DNA of 64,000 nucleotides, taken from the IMG/VR virus record IMGVR_UViG_3300045431_000601, positions 42,371-106,370 of that record. One strand, written 5' to 3'. The stretch is from a virus. Of this stretch, positions 43,358 to 52,719 are shown in pieces. A program made the position numbers and the translations under genes. Below the pieces are notes generated by a model, which ran no database searches, was not told where the DNA came from, and worked only from the letters and a program-made list of their open reading frames with translations. Each line of letters starts with the position of its first letter. The first letter of the stretch is position 1.

Positions 43358-46123
43358 TTATGCTCTACAATTTAAACATCCATCTGGCACAGTAAAAGAA
43401 ACAATGGTATATTCTTTGCCTACTTTAGTAGGTGGTCCTATTTCTTTAAACCCAGGGCATGGCTTTCCTCCCACCGCGCAACCTTCGCAATACTCCTCGC
43501 TTGAAACACTTTGACCACAGGCGTATGCTGTTAATGCTCCTTTTGGAGCGTTTACGCAACCCCCAAGGCTATCAAAAACTTTACCTTGTAAAGAAGTGCC
43601 TTTTTTTAGGCAATAAGTTCCCGCGCCAAGCCGACCCCACCCTAGTTCAATATCTTCTGAACCCATAGGATCTTTCATAAACCATCCACAATAATCATCA
43701 CATTTTCCCCCAGTCAAACTCACATAAGTACCGTTATTACAAGTATATTCTCCACTAAAACATCCATATTTTCCAGAAAGATGCTGTGGGTATAGTCCAG
43801 GATATTGTTTCATGTATCTAGAAACTTCTGCTATAGTGTTTGCGCAGGCTTGTTTTTTGCTCGGACAAATATTGCTATTAAAATGCATTTTAACTTGTTC
43901 ATAATTTTGAAAATATTGAATTCTAGAAGTTAATTTCCCTCCATCTAAACAACACCCTTGATTTTTTTCGATATCTATAACTGTATATGGGTGCTTAGGA
44001 AGCAATCTTGGTCTACACTCTTTAGAAGAACAGCATCCTGGGCATGTTTCTGCGTTAGACTTACATATACCTGGCGGACAATAACAATAAGTGCATTTTA
44101 TTGTTTGATCAAAATTCAAACATCTCTTATCTTTTATCAAAAGCTCAGCGTCTCTACAACAATTACAAGGATCATCATCTGTCCCTCTCCAAAATTTTTC
44201 ATCACCAGTTTTATAAACATAACCCATTGGGTCTAACCAACCCGCTTTGTATTCAAAATCATAACCTTTAGGATTACTATGATTATGTGTTAAATCTTCA
44301 TTTATTGTCGGTATTGTGTTTCTAGGAAAAAGATCCCAGCAATCACAATTTTTTTTCTTTAAAAGAGTAATAACGTATAATTTACTATTTTTTATTATTT
44401 TGTACAAACCTGTTCCTATTTGGAACACCTTGTACCCATTTATAAAATCATTGTTTGTTTTTTTGTATTCTTTTTCCACAATCCATTCGTTAGCATCTAT
44501 ACCAAAAACGCTTGTTAAATTTGATTTTAAAATTAAAGTTATTTTTGCTAAAATTGTTTCATCTGAGGATAAATAATGTATGTTAAAATCTGGAAAATGA
44601 GTTTTCATTGAAAAAACAATTTTATTAATATTAGAATTATAAATTTGTGACAATTCTACTAACTTTTCTTCAGAACTTCTATCAGGAACAGATACTTGTA
44701 GTTTTGCATAAAAATTATCTAGATGTTCGGTAATGCTAGGGGGCAGAACCAAAGCTAATGAAAAATTATCGTTTTCAATAAAACTATGTTCTGTACTGTT
44801 ATACACATCATCAAAAGCAAGACTTGTTGGAAAGAATTTTAGATACTCCACATTAGGCTCTTTTTCTAAAGGTATAAAATTAAAATCTAAATCGAAGGAA
44901 GGATCAAACCTATAATCGTATTCACCATCAGCTTGAATTATTTCCCATCCTTTTATTGGAAACGTTTTTGGGTTGCTGGCGCCTAAGCTCCTTAAGAAAG
45001 GAACAATTTTAAAAAAAGGAGCATCTGTATCTTCTGGGTCTGAAATAGCTATAATATTAGCTATTTCCCATCGATTTAGATTGTTTAAGCTATTGTAATA
45101 TATTATATACCCTAGTACATTTCCGTCTGGTTCAGATAGGGTATGAGAGAAAGCAACATACTTATATTTTTTGTTTGTAACGGGATCAATCTCTCCCTCT
45201 TCCTCAAGAAGAGCTTCTTGCTTGCAGCTTTTTAAAATATCTTTGAAGAGAAAATGATAATCATTAATAATAATTTTATTAGTTAAAGCGAATTCTTTGT
45301 TTAAGATTTTAGAAGATATATCTCTTTTTAGCTCAACAGTGGCTGATGTGCCAGGTAAATGCACTTCTTGGTTTCCTTTTTGTACAGATAATGTATAAAT
45401 TTTATTTATAGGATCTGTGCCAGAAGACGTAAGCGTAGAATCTTCTCCTTCTTTAAAAAATTCTATAGTTAGATCTCCTGCTTCAAGAATCTCTAAGTCC
45501 TCACCATTATAATCATACACGGTGCTTCCAACTGATTGTGGCTGATGGCTTGGCGCTGTAGAAGTCGGGGTGGGTAATGGTAAAGATTCAAAAGTTTTAA
45601 AATAACAAATAATTTCTATATATTGAGGAATACCGCAAGCTCCTACTAGCTCAATTTTTACTCTAATTAGATACAATTCGTTGGGGTTTAGATTAATCGG
45701 TTTTTTTATAATATAATTAAAATTAAAATCGTATTTAGATTCTCCACAAGAGCTAAGTCGCGTTAATTTTTTAATATTTATAGGCTGTAAAATATTTAGA
45801 TCTATTGGCAATAAATTTGGATTTAATATTTGATCAGAGTTAGTATTATTTTTTATTTCAATAGATTTAGCGTCTGTTGTAGGCCCTCCTTGTAAAAAAT
45901 ATTTAATAGAATTAGAATAATTAGCTTTTGCAATCTCTACAAAAGAATTAGAGCTAATTACATCATTTCCACCGTTAAGAATTCCTTGTAAAGAAAAAGC
46001 TGTGTTGCTGGTATTTTTTATAATTAACGGACTCCAAGAATTATTAATAATAAAGTTAGTTGTTCCAATTTTTCCGTGTTGAAAATTTACTCCACAGATT
46101 TCAAATGTAGCACAATTATTCAT
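43358..46123 (-). CDS. Large Cys-rich virion protein
   Basis: 921 aa. The N-terminal ~200 residues are beta-sandwich (IGTTNFIINNSWSPLIIKNTSNTAFSLQGILNGG; NLNPNELYLIRVKIELVGACG) then a Pro/Thr linker LPLPTPTSTAPSHQPQSVG. The last ~320 residues hold clusters of cysteine (CNCCRDAEL, CTYCYCPPGICKS, CPGCCSSKEC, CLNCRA) suited to disulphides or zinc. No signal peptide or transmembrane helix is seen, so it is probably put on the virion rather than secreted. It is the last member of the Ig-like/Cys-rich block, and a 39-bp gap separates it from the head unit. Family unknown; function as an external decoration or adhesin is inferred. Confidence 0.5.
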   Translation of the reverse strand: MNNCATFEICGVNFQHGKIGTTNFIINNSWSPLIIKNTSNTAFSLQGILNGGNDVISSNSFVEIAKANYSNSIKYFLQGGPTTDAKSIEIKNNTNSDQILNPNLLPIDLNILQPINIKKLTRLSSCGESKYDFNFNYIIKKPINLNPNELYLIRVKIELVGACGIPQYIEIICYFKTFESLPLPTPTSTAPSHQPQSVGSTVYDYNGEDLEILEAGDLTIEFFKEGEDSTLTSSGTDPINKIYTLSVQKGNQEVHLPGTSATVELKRDISSKILNKEFALTNKIIINDYHFLFKDILKSCKQEALLEEEGEIDPVTNKKYKYVAFSHTLSEPDGNVLGYIIYYNSLNNLNRWEIANIIAISDPEDTDAPFFKIVPFLRSLGASNPKTFPIKGWEIIQADGEYDYRFDPSFDLDFNFIPLEKEPNVEYLKFFPTSLAFDDVYNSTEHSFIENDNFSLALVLPPSITEHLDNFYAKLQVSVPDRSSEEKLVELSQIYNSNINKIVFSMKTHFPDFNIHYLSSDETILAKITLILKSNLTSVFGIDANEWIVEKEYKKTNNDFINGYKVFQIGTGLYKIIKNSKLYVITLLKKKNCDCWDLFPRNTIPTINEDLTHNHSNPKGYDFEYKAGWLDPMGYVYKTGDEKFWRGTDDDPCNCCRDAELLIKDKRCLNFDQTIKCTYCYCPPGICKSNAETCPGCCSSKECRPRLLPKHPYTVIDIEKNQGCCLDGGKLTSRIQYFQNYEQVKMHFNSNICPSKKQACANTIAEVSRYMKQYPGLYPQHLSGKYGCFSGEYTCNNGTYVSLTGGKCDDYCGWFMKDPMGSEDIELGWGRLGAGTYCLKKGTSLQGKVFDSLGGCVNAPKGALTAYACGQSVSSEEYCEGCAVGGKPCPGFKEIGPPTKVGKEYTIVSFTVPDGCLNCRA

Positions 46124-46126
46124 TTT

Positions 46127-47707
46127 TTAAATTAGCCTCGCTCTATTGGCGGGAGTTATTTTAATTTTTACGGGCTTAGGGTTTCCAACGTTAATAAATT
46201 TTTCTTTTAATTTTAAGGTTTTACCATTTGAACCCTGAACTTTAAAATTTGTTGGCATATTTAAAACTTCTAATTTTTGTTGCTTTTTTGATAAAGCTGG
46301 TACAATAACAATATATTTTGTTTCTCGCGAAGAAGTAAAATAACTTTGAGTTTCTGCCGCATCAGCCCCTACTTTGACTACACCGACTTTTTTAAGTATA
46401 AGTCTATTATTAATTAATTCAACTGGAGAGTCAGCTTGATTTATATAAAATTTTATAGATCCTCTACCAGCACCGTAAGGAGTAATATACGGAGTTATAT
46501 CCAGGTCTTGTACGAAATTAAATTGATAATAATTTTTATAATTCAAGATTTCTTGTTCTGGTATTAAACCTGCGGCATAACTTATATCTTTTAAAAAAAT
46601 ATCGTTTTCTGGCCAAATTAAAGACTGAGCAGCTTTGGCTACAGTAATCGTCCCTATTTGGATTTCGCTAGACACGGAGTGATCTTCGTCGGCATCCACT
46701 TTAATTACGACAGATTCTGTCCCTGCATTTTTTACAGAAATATACCCATAATTATCTCCTGGGGATTGATTCAAAGAAAGAATACTTGCTCCAGATTGAA
46801 AATAAGCTTTTCTTTTTTCTCCTGTATAGACTACACCAATATTTTTTTCTCCGAGACTATAATTCTTATTATCAATAAATTTTATCATTTTAAGATCTCT
46901 TTTCATTTTAACGGGAATTATAAAATTATTTTTTACTAAGAATTTACCATTGCCTATATCCGTAGTCCCTCCTCCGTTATAACTTGGCATATACCAATAA
47001 AGTGGAGGAGTTTTTCTATTACTATTAAAAAGATTTTTGCCTTGAGCAAATTGAATAATTAGAGCAAAAGCGTTACGGAATACATTAGGAGAAATAACGG
47101 GGCCAAGAAGATGACACGTATATCCATTCTTTATATAAGAAGAGGCCCATTGATCATGCTGAGACTGTCCCCACACTCTAATCCCATCGTTTGGGTTAAT
47201 GACTACTCCGCCTTTGCTACAGATAGACCCTCCATATTTGCTAAAATTATCAAGATCTGCTTCAAAATCTGTCGTAGTTTCAAATACGTTTTTAATAGAA
47301 GAAAGCCCTACGTTTATTTGATTTGGATCAAACATAAATATAACTGAGCTTTGTCCATTAGTAACATTCGTACGATATAGCCATCTATAGAATGGAAAAA
47401 CGCCTGGTTTTTGTTTATAAATTTCCCAATAAAAACTATAAGCATCTGCAGATATCCCCACTAATCTTAATCCGCCTCCAGTATATGAATCCTCATTATT
47501 AATCTTGACTGGCCATACAGGAGGAATTCCATTAAAATTAGCGAAAGCTAAAGCTCCACCATCGGAATGTACAACAAAATCTTTTCTTTCTTGAATTATA
47601 AAATTCTGTGTTTGTCCAGTAAGCAGATTGGTTCTTGTCCATTGCGTCCATGATCCACCTAAACCTAAGGTTGGTTTGAGAGAAAATGTTTGGGCTTCGT
47701 TGTTCAT
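46127..47707 (-). CDS. Virion surface protein, Gly/aromatic-rich N-terminus, Ig-like end
   Basis: 526 aa, family unknown. The first ~250 residues read as an unusual globular domain (LGLGGSWTQWTRTNLLTGQTQNF, GLRLVGISADAYSFYWEIY, WGQSQHDQWASSYIKNGYT), the rest as beta-sandwiches (NLVKNNFIIPVKMKRDLKM, YISVKNAGTESVVIKVDAD, KYIVIVPALSKKQQKLEVL). Nothing points to an enzyme. It sits 3 bp from the Cys-rich gene and has an AGTGTAA motif before its start, so it heads its own unit with it. Surface role is inferred. Confidence 0.45.
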   Translation of the reverse strand: MNNEAQTFSLKPTLGLGGSWTQWTRTNLLTGQTQNFIIQERKDFVVHSDGGALAFANFNGIPPVWPVKINNEDSYTGGGLRLVGISADAYSFYWEIYKQKPGVFPFYRWLYRTNVTNGQSSVIFMFDPNQINVGLSSIKNVFETTTDFEADLDNFSKYGGSICSKGGVVINPNDGIRVWGQSQHDQWASSYIKNGYTCHLLGPVISPNVFRNAFALIIQFAQGKNLFNSNRKTPPLYWYMPSYNGGGTTDIGNGKFLVKNNFIIPVKMKRDLKMIKFIDNKNYSLGEKNIGVVYTGEKRKAYFQSGASILSLNQSPGDNYGYISVKNAGTESVVIKVDADEDHSVSSEIQIGTITVAKAAQSLIWPENDIFLKDISYAAGLIPEQEILNYKNYYQFNFVQDLDITPYITPYGAGRGSIKFYINQADSPVELINNRLILKKVGVVKVGADAAETQSYFTSSRETKYIVIVPALSKKQQKLEVLNMPTNFKVQGSNGKTLKLKEKFINVGNPKPVKIKITPANRARLI

Positions 47708-47716
47708 AATTATATT

Positions 47717-47722
47717 TTACAC
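47717..47722 (-). promoter_or_regulatory. GTGTAA late-gene motif in Ig-like block
   Basis: ATAAAGTGTAA on the minus strand, 9 nt before the ATG at 47707, followed by AATATAATTATG. The motif TAA is the stop of the upstream gene. The same 20 bp recurs almost exactly before the start at 52695. Confidence 0.5.
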
Positions 47723-48820
47723 TTTATACGTAATATTTAAATTTATTGATTTTGAAATAGGATTAAGAAGATTATTCCCTGGATTACTAGCCGTTAAAAT
47801 TACTTGTCCATTCTTTAAAATCATCCCCTGATTGCCTCCAGAAATCATTAAAACTTCTGGATTGCTACTAGTATATGTTATTGGTAGATTTTGATCTGTT
47901 GTTTTAGGGAGATATATTATATTATTTATATTATAAATTTTATTTCTAAAGAAAAAGTTATTTTGTAATGATGGGGAATCAAAAAAGCCCCAAGAAAATC
48001 CAGCAATGTCTTTAGCTCTAATATAATAAGTTTGTCCTCTTATAGCGTCGAAACTAATTGTAGTAAAAGGCTTATCAAACTCATTCAGTCTCTGCGTAAG
48101 AGATTGTCCAATATAAGTTAAGTAATCTCCTAGAAGATTTTCAAAAACATCATGATCTATACCTTGATTTTGATCTTTTTCTATAATTTTTTCAACATTA
48201 GAATTATATGCGCTTATTCTTCCATATTTTTTTCCTGGAGAGAGAATTATAGAAAAATAATACTTTCCACTTTTCGAGGGTTTAAAACTATACCACGCAG
48301 GCGCATCTAAATCAAGGTTAACTAATGTTGTACCAAAGTCTTTTTCTGGTAAAGGTTCAGAAGATAAAGCGTCAATATTTTTTAGTGCTTTACTTTTATA
48401 TCTTATATATTCAACACCGGCTCCAATATGGGTATTGGTTGAATAGTCTGTGCATCCTTCGCATGTATATTCGACGTGCTCCTTTGGTAAGGTGTCTAAT
48501 ATATAATCATTTCTTAAATCAATTAACTCTAGATCGTTAGATAATTCAACAAAATTTTGTAGATTGTAATTTTGTTCAAAAAAAGGAGAAGAATTGTTAT
48601 TAGATAGAAATAATTGATACGGTCTAAAAGAATCAGAGTTTGTTATTATAAATAATGGAGGTCCTCCTAAATATTTTTTATTATTCCAAACATATTCTTT
48701 ATTACAAAATATTGTATGACAATATTCTATATTTTCACATAATGGATTTGTAATTTTGTCGCAGATATTATTTAAATATTTAAAATTATTAATCGGTATT
48801 AATTGCCAAATATAGTTCAT
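47717..48820 (-). CDS. Ig-like surface protein
   Basis: 367 aa. The last ~70 residues are a bacterial Ig-like (BIg/Big_2) domain: LPITYTSSNPEVLMISGGNQGMILKNGQVILTAS. The centre SGKYYFSIILSPGKKYGRISAYN and TTISFDAIRGQTYYIRAKDIAGFSW resembles pre-peptidase C-terminal (PPC) beta-sandwiches. A small Cys group (CDKITNPLCENIEYCH) is near the start. It overlaps the 1292-aa gene by 4 bp, so the two are made together. Likely a virion surface protein. Confidence 0.5.
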   Translation of the reverse strand: MNYIWQLIPINNFKYLNNICDKITNPLCENIEYCHTIFCNKEYVWNNKKYLGGPPLFIITNSDSFRPYQLFLSNNNSSPFFEQNYNLQNFVELSNDLELIDLRNDYILDTLPKEHVEYTCEGCTDYSTNTHIGAGVEYIRYKSKALKNIDALSSEPLPEKDFGTTLVNLDLDAPAWYSFKPSKSGKYYFSIILSPGKKYGRISAYNSNVEKIIEKDQNQGIDHDVFENLLGDYLTYIGQSLTQRLNEFDKPFTTISFDAIRGQTYYIRAKDIAGFSWGFFDSPSLQNNFFFRNKIYNINNIIYLPKTTDQNLPITYTSSNPEVLMISGGNQGMILKNGQVILTASNPGNNLLNPISKSINLNITYKV

Positions 48821-51800
48821 AGATCTTCGTTCGTTTCAAATTTTGCACAAAAACTTTCTAAAGTTTTAGGAATAGAATTTATTTTAATAGATTTAATTTT
48901 ATCCACAGGATACACGCTGTGAGACAATAAGATAGAGTCATCTATTTTTAAAAGGTTATCATCTTTTTCTTGATTAGTTGCTTCTTCATCTAAAACGGCA
49001 AGATTTCTATTTATATTTAGACAATTAACGCATACCGTAGATGATTCGGTACCAATATATTCTCCTGTAGAAGAGCATTTTGTCTCAATTTGATAATTAA
49101 AGCATTCATTTTCTAATGCACTAAATTTATCTAATGAAATCTGTCTTATTTCTTGAGGCGCAAGACATGAATCTAGCATAACAACGTTTTTCTTTTCAGG
49201 AGTTAAACCATTCGAATACTTAATTCTTTGTCCTGCGCAGTTTTCAATCGATGTAGAAGAATTATTTTTAATAAAAATTTTACAATTACTTAACATCTTC
49301 TCTTTTTCTTCTTGAGAAGCTTTAATAAGCAAGCAGGGTTTACTGTCTTTAGGAACAAAAATTTTACAACAATAATGTAATTCTTCTGGCAAAGAAAGAC
49401 TCTCTGCAAATTGATATGCCATATATTTAATTTGAGGAACACAAGTATTTGTAATCGACCCTAAAGAGATATTAGAATAGATAATACATGAATCAATTAT
49501 ATTATTTTCGTTTATAAAACTTTCCGATACTGCATAAGAAAGCTCTTCAGAAACAAGACTCTCTTTTAAACTTCCGCGCCAACGAATTAACATATAATTA
49601 TTCAACTGATTGTTAATTTTAAAAATTTGATCGGAAGCTGAAGCGCAACAATTAGAAGAGTTTTCTTCTGTGTTATTTATAATATTTTCTATAAAATTAC
49701 GATTTATAAAATCACTATATAAATTATAAAGATTTTTATTAAGAATTTTTAAATTTTTATTAGATTTTAAGTATTCCGCATTAATTAATGCAAAACCTCC
49801 GTCATTATCGGAAAATGTAATGCTTTTTTGTACATAAAATGGTATTTGCAAACCCTGATAGTAATCAACTTTTAATTCATATAAGCCTGCGGGGTCAGTA
49901 TTTAAACCTAGGTCATTAAAAAAATAATCAGAAGAGGGTATTTGGCCAGAGACTTCCAACGTTTTAACTGATGAGTTATTAATAGAAGTAATAATAGAAA
50001 AATATATATTTTCTGTTTTTTGATCCCAGGAAGAGTCTCCATCAACGGTTGCTTGTAATTTAATTAAAGGTTTATGTTGTAAAATATTTATATTAAATTT
50101 AACTAAACCGCTTGCATCTGGTCCAGAAATTCTAGATATATTAACGCAATCTGAATCTAAGCTAGTCAAATTGATTTGTTTTTTAGAGCTAGATTTTATT
50201 TCAAATATAAAATTATCTCCCAAATTTTTTGGAGATATAGGATTATATAAAAGTTCTTGAATTTTATTTTCGATTATTTTAAGCCTAAAATGGGTAGAAG
50301 CAGAAGCCCACCTATCTGTTGCAAATTGTTCCAAAGAGATTACATATTCACCAATCTGATCGGAATTTACAACAATTTGTTTGCCATCAAATATATATAT
50401 ATTATTTGTATTAATTTCTTCTTCTTTTAAACCAGAGTTCGGATTATAAGTATAAACTTTTAATCGGAAATCCGCAGAAGAATCACTTGTCATTTCAAGT
50501 ACAGTTGAAATACCTTTTTTCGCTTGGACCTGAGGCGCTAAGGATATAATCTTATTAGCTTGCTCTGGTAATATAATTTTTTGGTTGTTAAAGTTTAGAT
50601 ATAGATTTGGTATAGCAGTTTTAATTTCTAATGTTCTAAAAATCTCCAATGGCGCATAAATATCATTGCCAGGTACTTTTATGCTTAGCGTAACAATTCC
50701 AGGCTCTTTTAGTTCCCACCCTTTTGATGCTGAATCTGGATAAGCAACAAGAGGATTAGAGCTATTTAGAATTATTCCTGATGTCGTATTCCCCAAAGAT
50801 ATATTAAAATCTGTATAAAAATATCTTCTTGCTAAAGTTAAGATTTCTGGAAAATCTGTCATTGAATATGTCTGCGTTTTTCCTTGAGCAATTATATTCA
50901 ATAAAATTGGTTCTGCAGTGCTATAAACAGTATCGCCTTGCTGGGTAATAAGAACTTGATATTGGCCAGTTGTTTTTATAAACAAACCATATTGATCCGT
51001 CAATGAATTATAGCCCCATTTTATAGGCGGAGAAAGTGGAGAGTTGAAACGTCTTGGGTCAGCCGCAGCCGTAAAACCTTCTTCTTCATAAAACGATCCT
51101 CCTTGACCGATTTTTATTGTTACGGGTAATCCCGACGAAGTAGATATCGGTAAAGACACAAAATGTCCTAATCCACTAAAATTAGAGATATTTACTTCGA
51201 TAGTATTATTAGTCCCGATTAGAGGATAATGAAATACGATAATATTTGGTAATTTAGATTGTATTTCAAAAGACACAGAATATGGCCGCAAATTAAGATC
51301 CCCTTCCAAAGCCGCAGTAATTACAGCTTTACCTTTACCAAAAAATATTAATTTATTGCCATCTTGTATTTTTGCTACATTAATATTAGAGCTAGTATAT
51401 TGTATTAATTTTCCTTGCCTTGTTGTTCCGTCGTCCGAAAAGATTTGTCCATATTTAGGCAAAACGTATTCTCTACCAAAAACATAATCCGATTGAGTTG
51501 TGCTTAGTCCAACAATCTTTTGCTCTTCTGAAGCTATTTTTATTTCAACTATTTTTACTAAATTAGCTTCTATAGGGACATTAGCAAAGACTTTTTCTGG
51601 TGAATCAATTAAATAATATCCCTGTGGTCCATTTTTTATTAGTTTTGGCGCAATAATTTTTGGTTTTAAAGTTCTCCCTTTTTCAATAAATTTAATTTTT
51701 ACTGTTCCTTTATTTATAAAAGTCAAAGAAGGATTTTTTTGCAAATCCCCTTCTCTTTCAGAGACGAGATTCACTCCATCAACAACTGTCCATTTAATGT

Positions 51801-52695
51801 TAGACATCTCTAAAAAAGCTTGAGGAACAGTTTGGGCTTCAGTTTCCGTAGCCTGTATATTTAAGTAAGAAGGTAAAATTTCTGTAGTGATTAGATTTAT
51901 CCTTCCTGGTCCACAACCCCCTCCGTAATTACAAGGTCCAGTATTAAAACATCCTCCAGTAGTAGCGCATGGCAAATTACTAGGTTTAATAAAATCTTTT
52001 AAATTTATAGTAGAATTAATGTTTACAACTCTTGGCAGAGACTCTATTAATGAATAGTTTTTTTGATAATTATCATAATCATATACAGTATCATTTTCGG
52101 GTTGTATTTGATCAATTTTTTTATAATAAATACTAATTTTTAAATTTCTTTGGTCACAAATTCTTTCAATATAGTTTTTATTACAGTAGTCTTGAGAGCC
52201 CGAACTAGCGCAGCCTTTATTCGGTATAGTCTGGCGAATTGATGGGTCATAAACCCATTCTCCGCAAGGGCAATCACAAAGTAATTCTAAACCTAAAGAG
52301 CTTTTAATATATTCGACGGGAGGTATGCCTGGACCCATGCGAGGAGTACCACCTACCCCTGAACCCCAATAATCATATTTTAAACTATTAAAACCAAAAA
52401 GCCCATAACTACCATTGCACTTGCAAGCGTCGCAACCAGCCCTTAATTTTGCTTTGTTGAGCAAATCTGTTATAGAATTAGCTTTATAAGGATATGGTCC
52501 AAGCGTCTTTAATAAAGAACCTGAGCACGTCCATTCTTCGCTGCAACTAGACGTCCAACTTCTCGGCATTTCTTCTACGACATAAACCACAAGATAATCT
52601 GGATTAGAAAGCTCTAAAGGGAATGTCTGGTCGTAATAATTAAGCGTTGAACCCTTAGGCTCTAATCCTTTTGCTTCTTGACAACCTGAATTCAT
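48817..52695 (-). CDS. Giant Ig-like/Cys-rich surface protein (1292 aa)
   Basis: 1292 aa, unrecognised as a whole. The first ~190 residues are Cys-rich (ACKCNGSYGLFGFNS, LLCDCPCGEW, CNKNYIERICDQ), followed by several Ig-like (MBG/BIg) modules with the family's typical turns: SSNINVAKIQDGNKLIFFGKGKAVITAALEGD, STSSGLPVTIKIGQG, STAEPILLNII. The C-terminal ~400 residues are again Cys-bearing (CAGQRIKYSN; CSSTGEYIG; CVNCLNI). No signal peptide. Ig-like modules usually bind carbohydrate or other surface ligands in phages. It is preceded by an AGTGTAA motif. Fold type fairly sure, function not. Confidence 0.5.
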   Translation of the reverse strand: MNSGCQEAKGLEPKGSTLNYYDQTFPLELSNPDYLVVYVVEEMPRSWTSSCSEEWTCSGSLLKTLGPYPYKANSITDLLNKAKLRAGCDACKCNGSYGLFGFNSLKYDYWGSGVGGTPRMGPGIPPVEYIKSSLGLELLCDCPCGEWVYDPSIRQTIPNKGCASSGSQDYCNKNYIERICDQRNLKISIYYKKIDQIQPENDTVYDYDNYQKNYSLIESLPRVVNINSTINLKDFIKPSNLPCATTGGCFNTGPCNYGGGCGPGRINLITTEILPSYLNIQATETEAQTVPQAFLEMSNIKWTVVDGVNLVSEREGDLQKNPSLTFINKGTVKIKFIEKGRTLKPKIIAPKLIKNGPQGYYLIDSPEKVFANVPIEANLVKIVEIKIASEEQKIVGLSTTQSDYVFGREYVLPKYGQIFSDDGTTRQGKLIQYTSSNINVAKIQDGNKLIFFGKGKAVITAALEGDLNLRPYSVSFEIQSKLPNIIVFHYPLIGTNNTIEVNISNFSGLGHFVSLPISTSSGLPVTIKIGQGGSFYEEEGFTAAADPRRFNSPLSPPIKWGYNSLTDQYGLFIKTTGQYQVLITQQGDTVYSTAEPILLNIIAQGKTQTYSMTDFPEILTLARRYFYTDFNISLGNTTSGIILNSSNPLVAYPDSASKGWELKEPGIVTLSIKVPGNDIYAPLEIFRTLEIKTAIPNLYLNFNNQKIILPEQANKIISLAPQVQAKKGISTVLEMTSDSSADFRLKVYTYNPNSGLKEEEINTNNIYIFDGKQIVVNSDQIGEYVISLEQFATDRWASASTHFRLKIIENKIQELLYNPISPKNLGDNFIFEIKSSSKKQINLTSLDSDCVNISRISGPDASGLVKFNINILQHKPLIKLQATVDGDSSWDQKTENIYFSIITSINNSSVKTLEVSGQIPSSDYFFNDLGLNTDPAGLYELKVDYYQGLQIPFYVQKSITFSDNDGGFALINAEYLKSNKNLKILNKNLYNLYSDFINRNFIENIINNTEENSSNCCASASDQIFKINNQLNNYMLIRWRGSLKESLVSEELSYAVSESFINENNIIDSCIIYSNISLGSITNTCVPQIKYMAYQFAESLSLPEELHYCCKIFVPKDSKPCLLIKASQEEKEKMLSNCKIFIKNNSSTSIENCAGQRIKYSNGLTPEKKNVVMLDSCLAPQEIRQISLDKFSALENECFNYQIETKCSSTGEYIGTESSTVCVNCLNINRNLAVLDEEATNQEKDDNLLKIDDSILLSHSVYPVDKIKSIKINSIPKTLESFCAKFETNEDL

Positions 52696-52704
52696 AATTA
52701 TATT

Positions 52705-52710
52705 TTACAC
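52705..52710 (-). promoter_or_regulatory. GTGTAA late-gene motif before the 1292-aa gene
   Basis: TGGAGTGTAA on the minus strand, 9 nt before the ATG at 52695. From GTGTAA to the ATG the sequence equals that before 47707. Confidence 0.5.
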
Positions 52711-52719
52711 TCCATATTT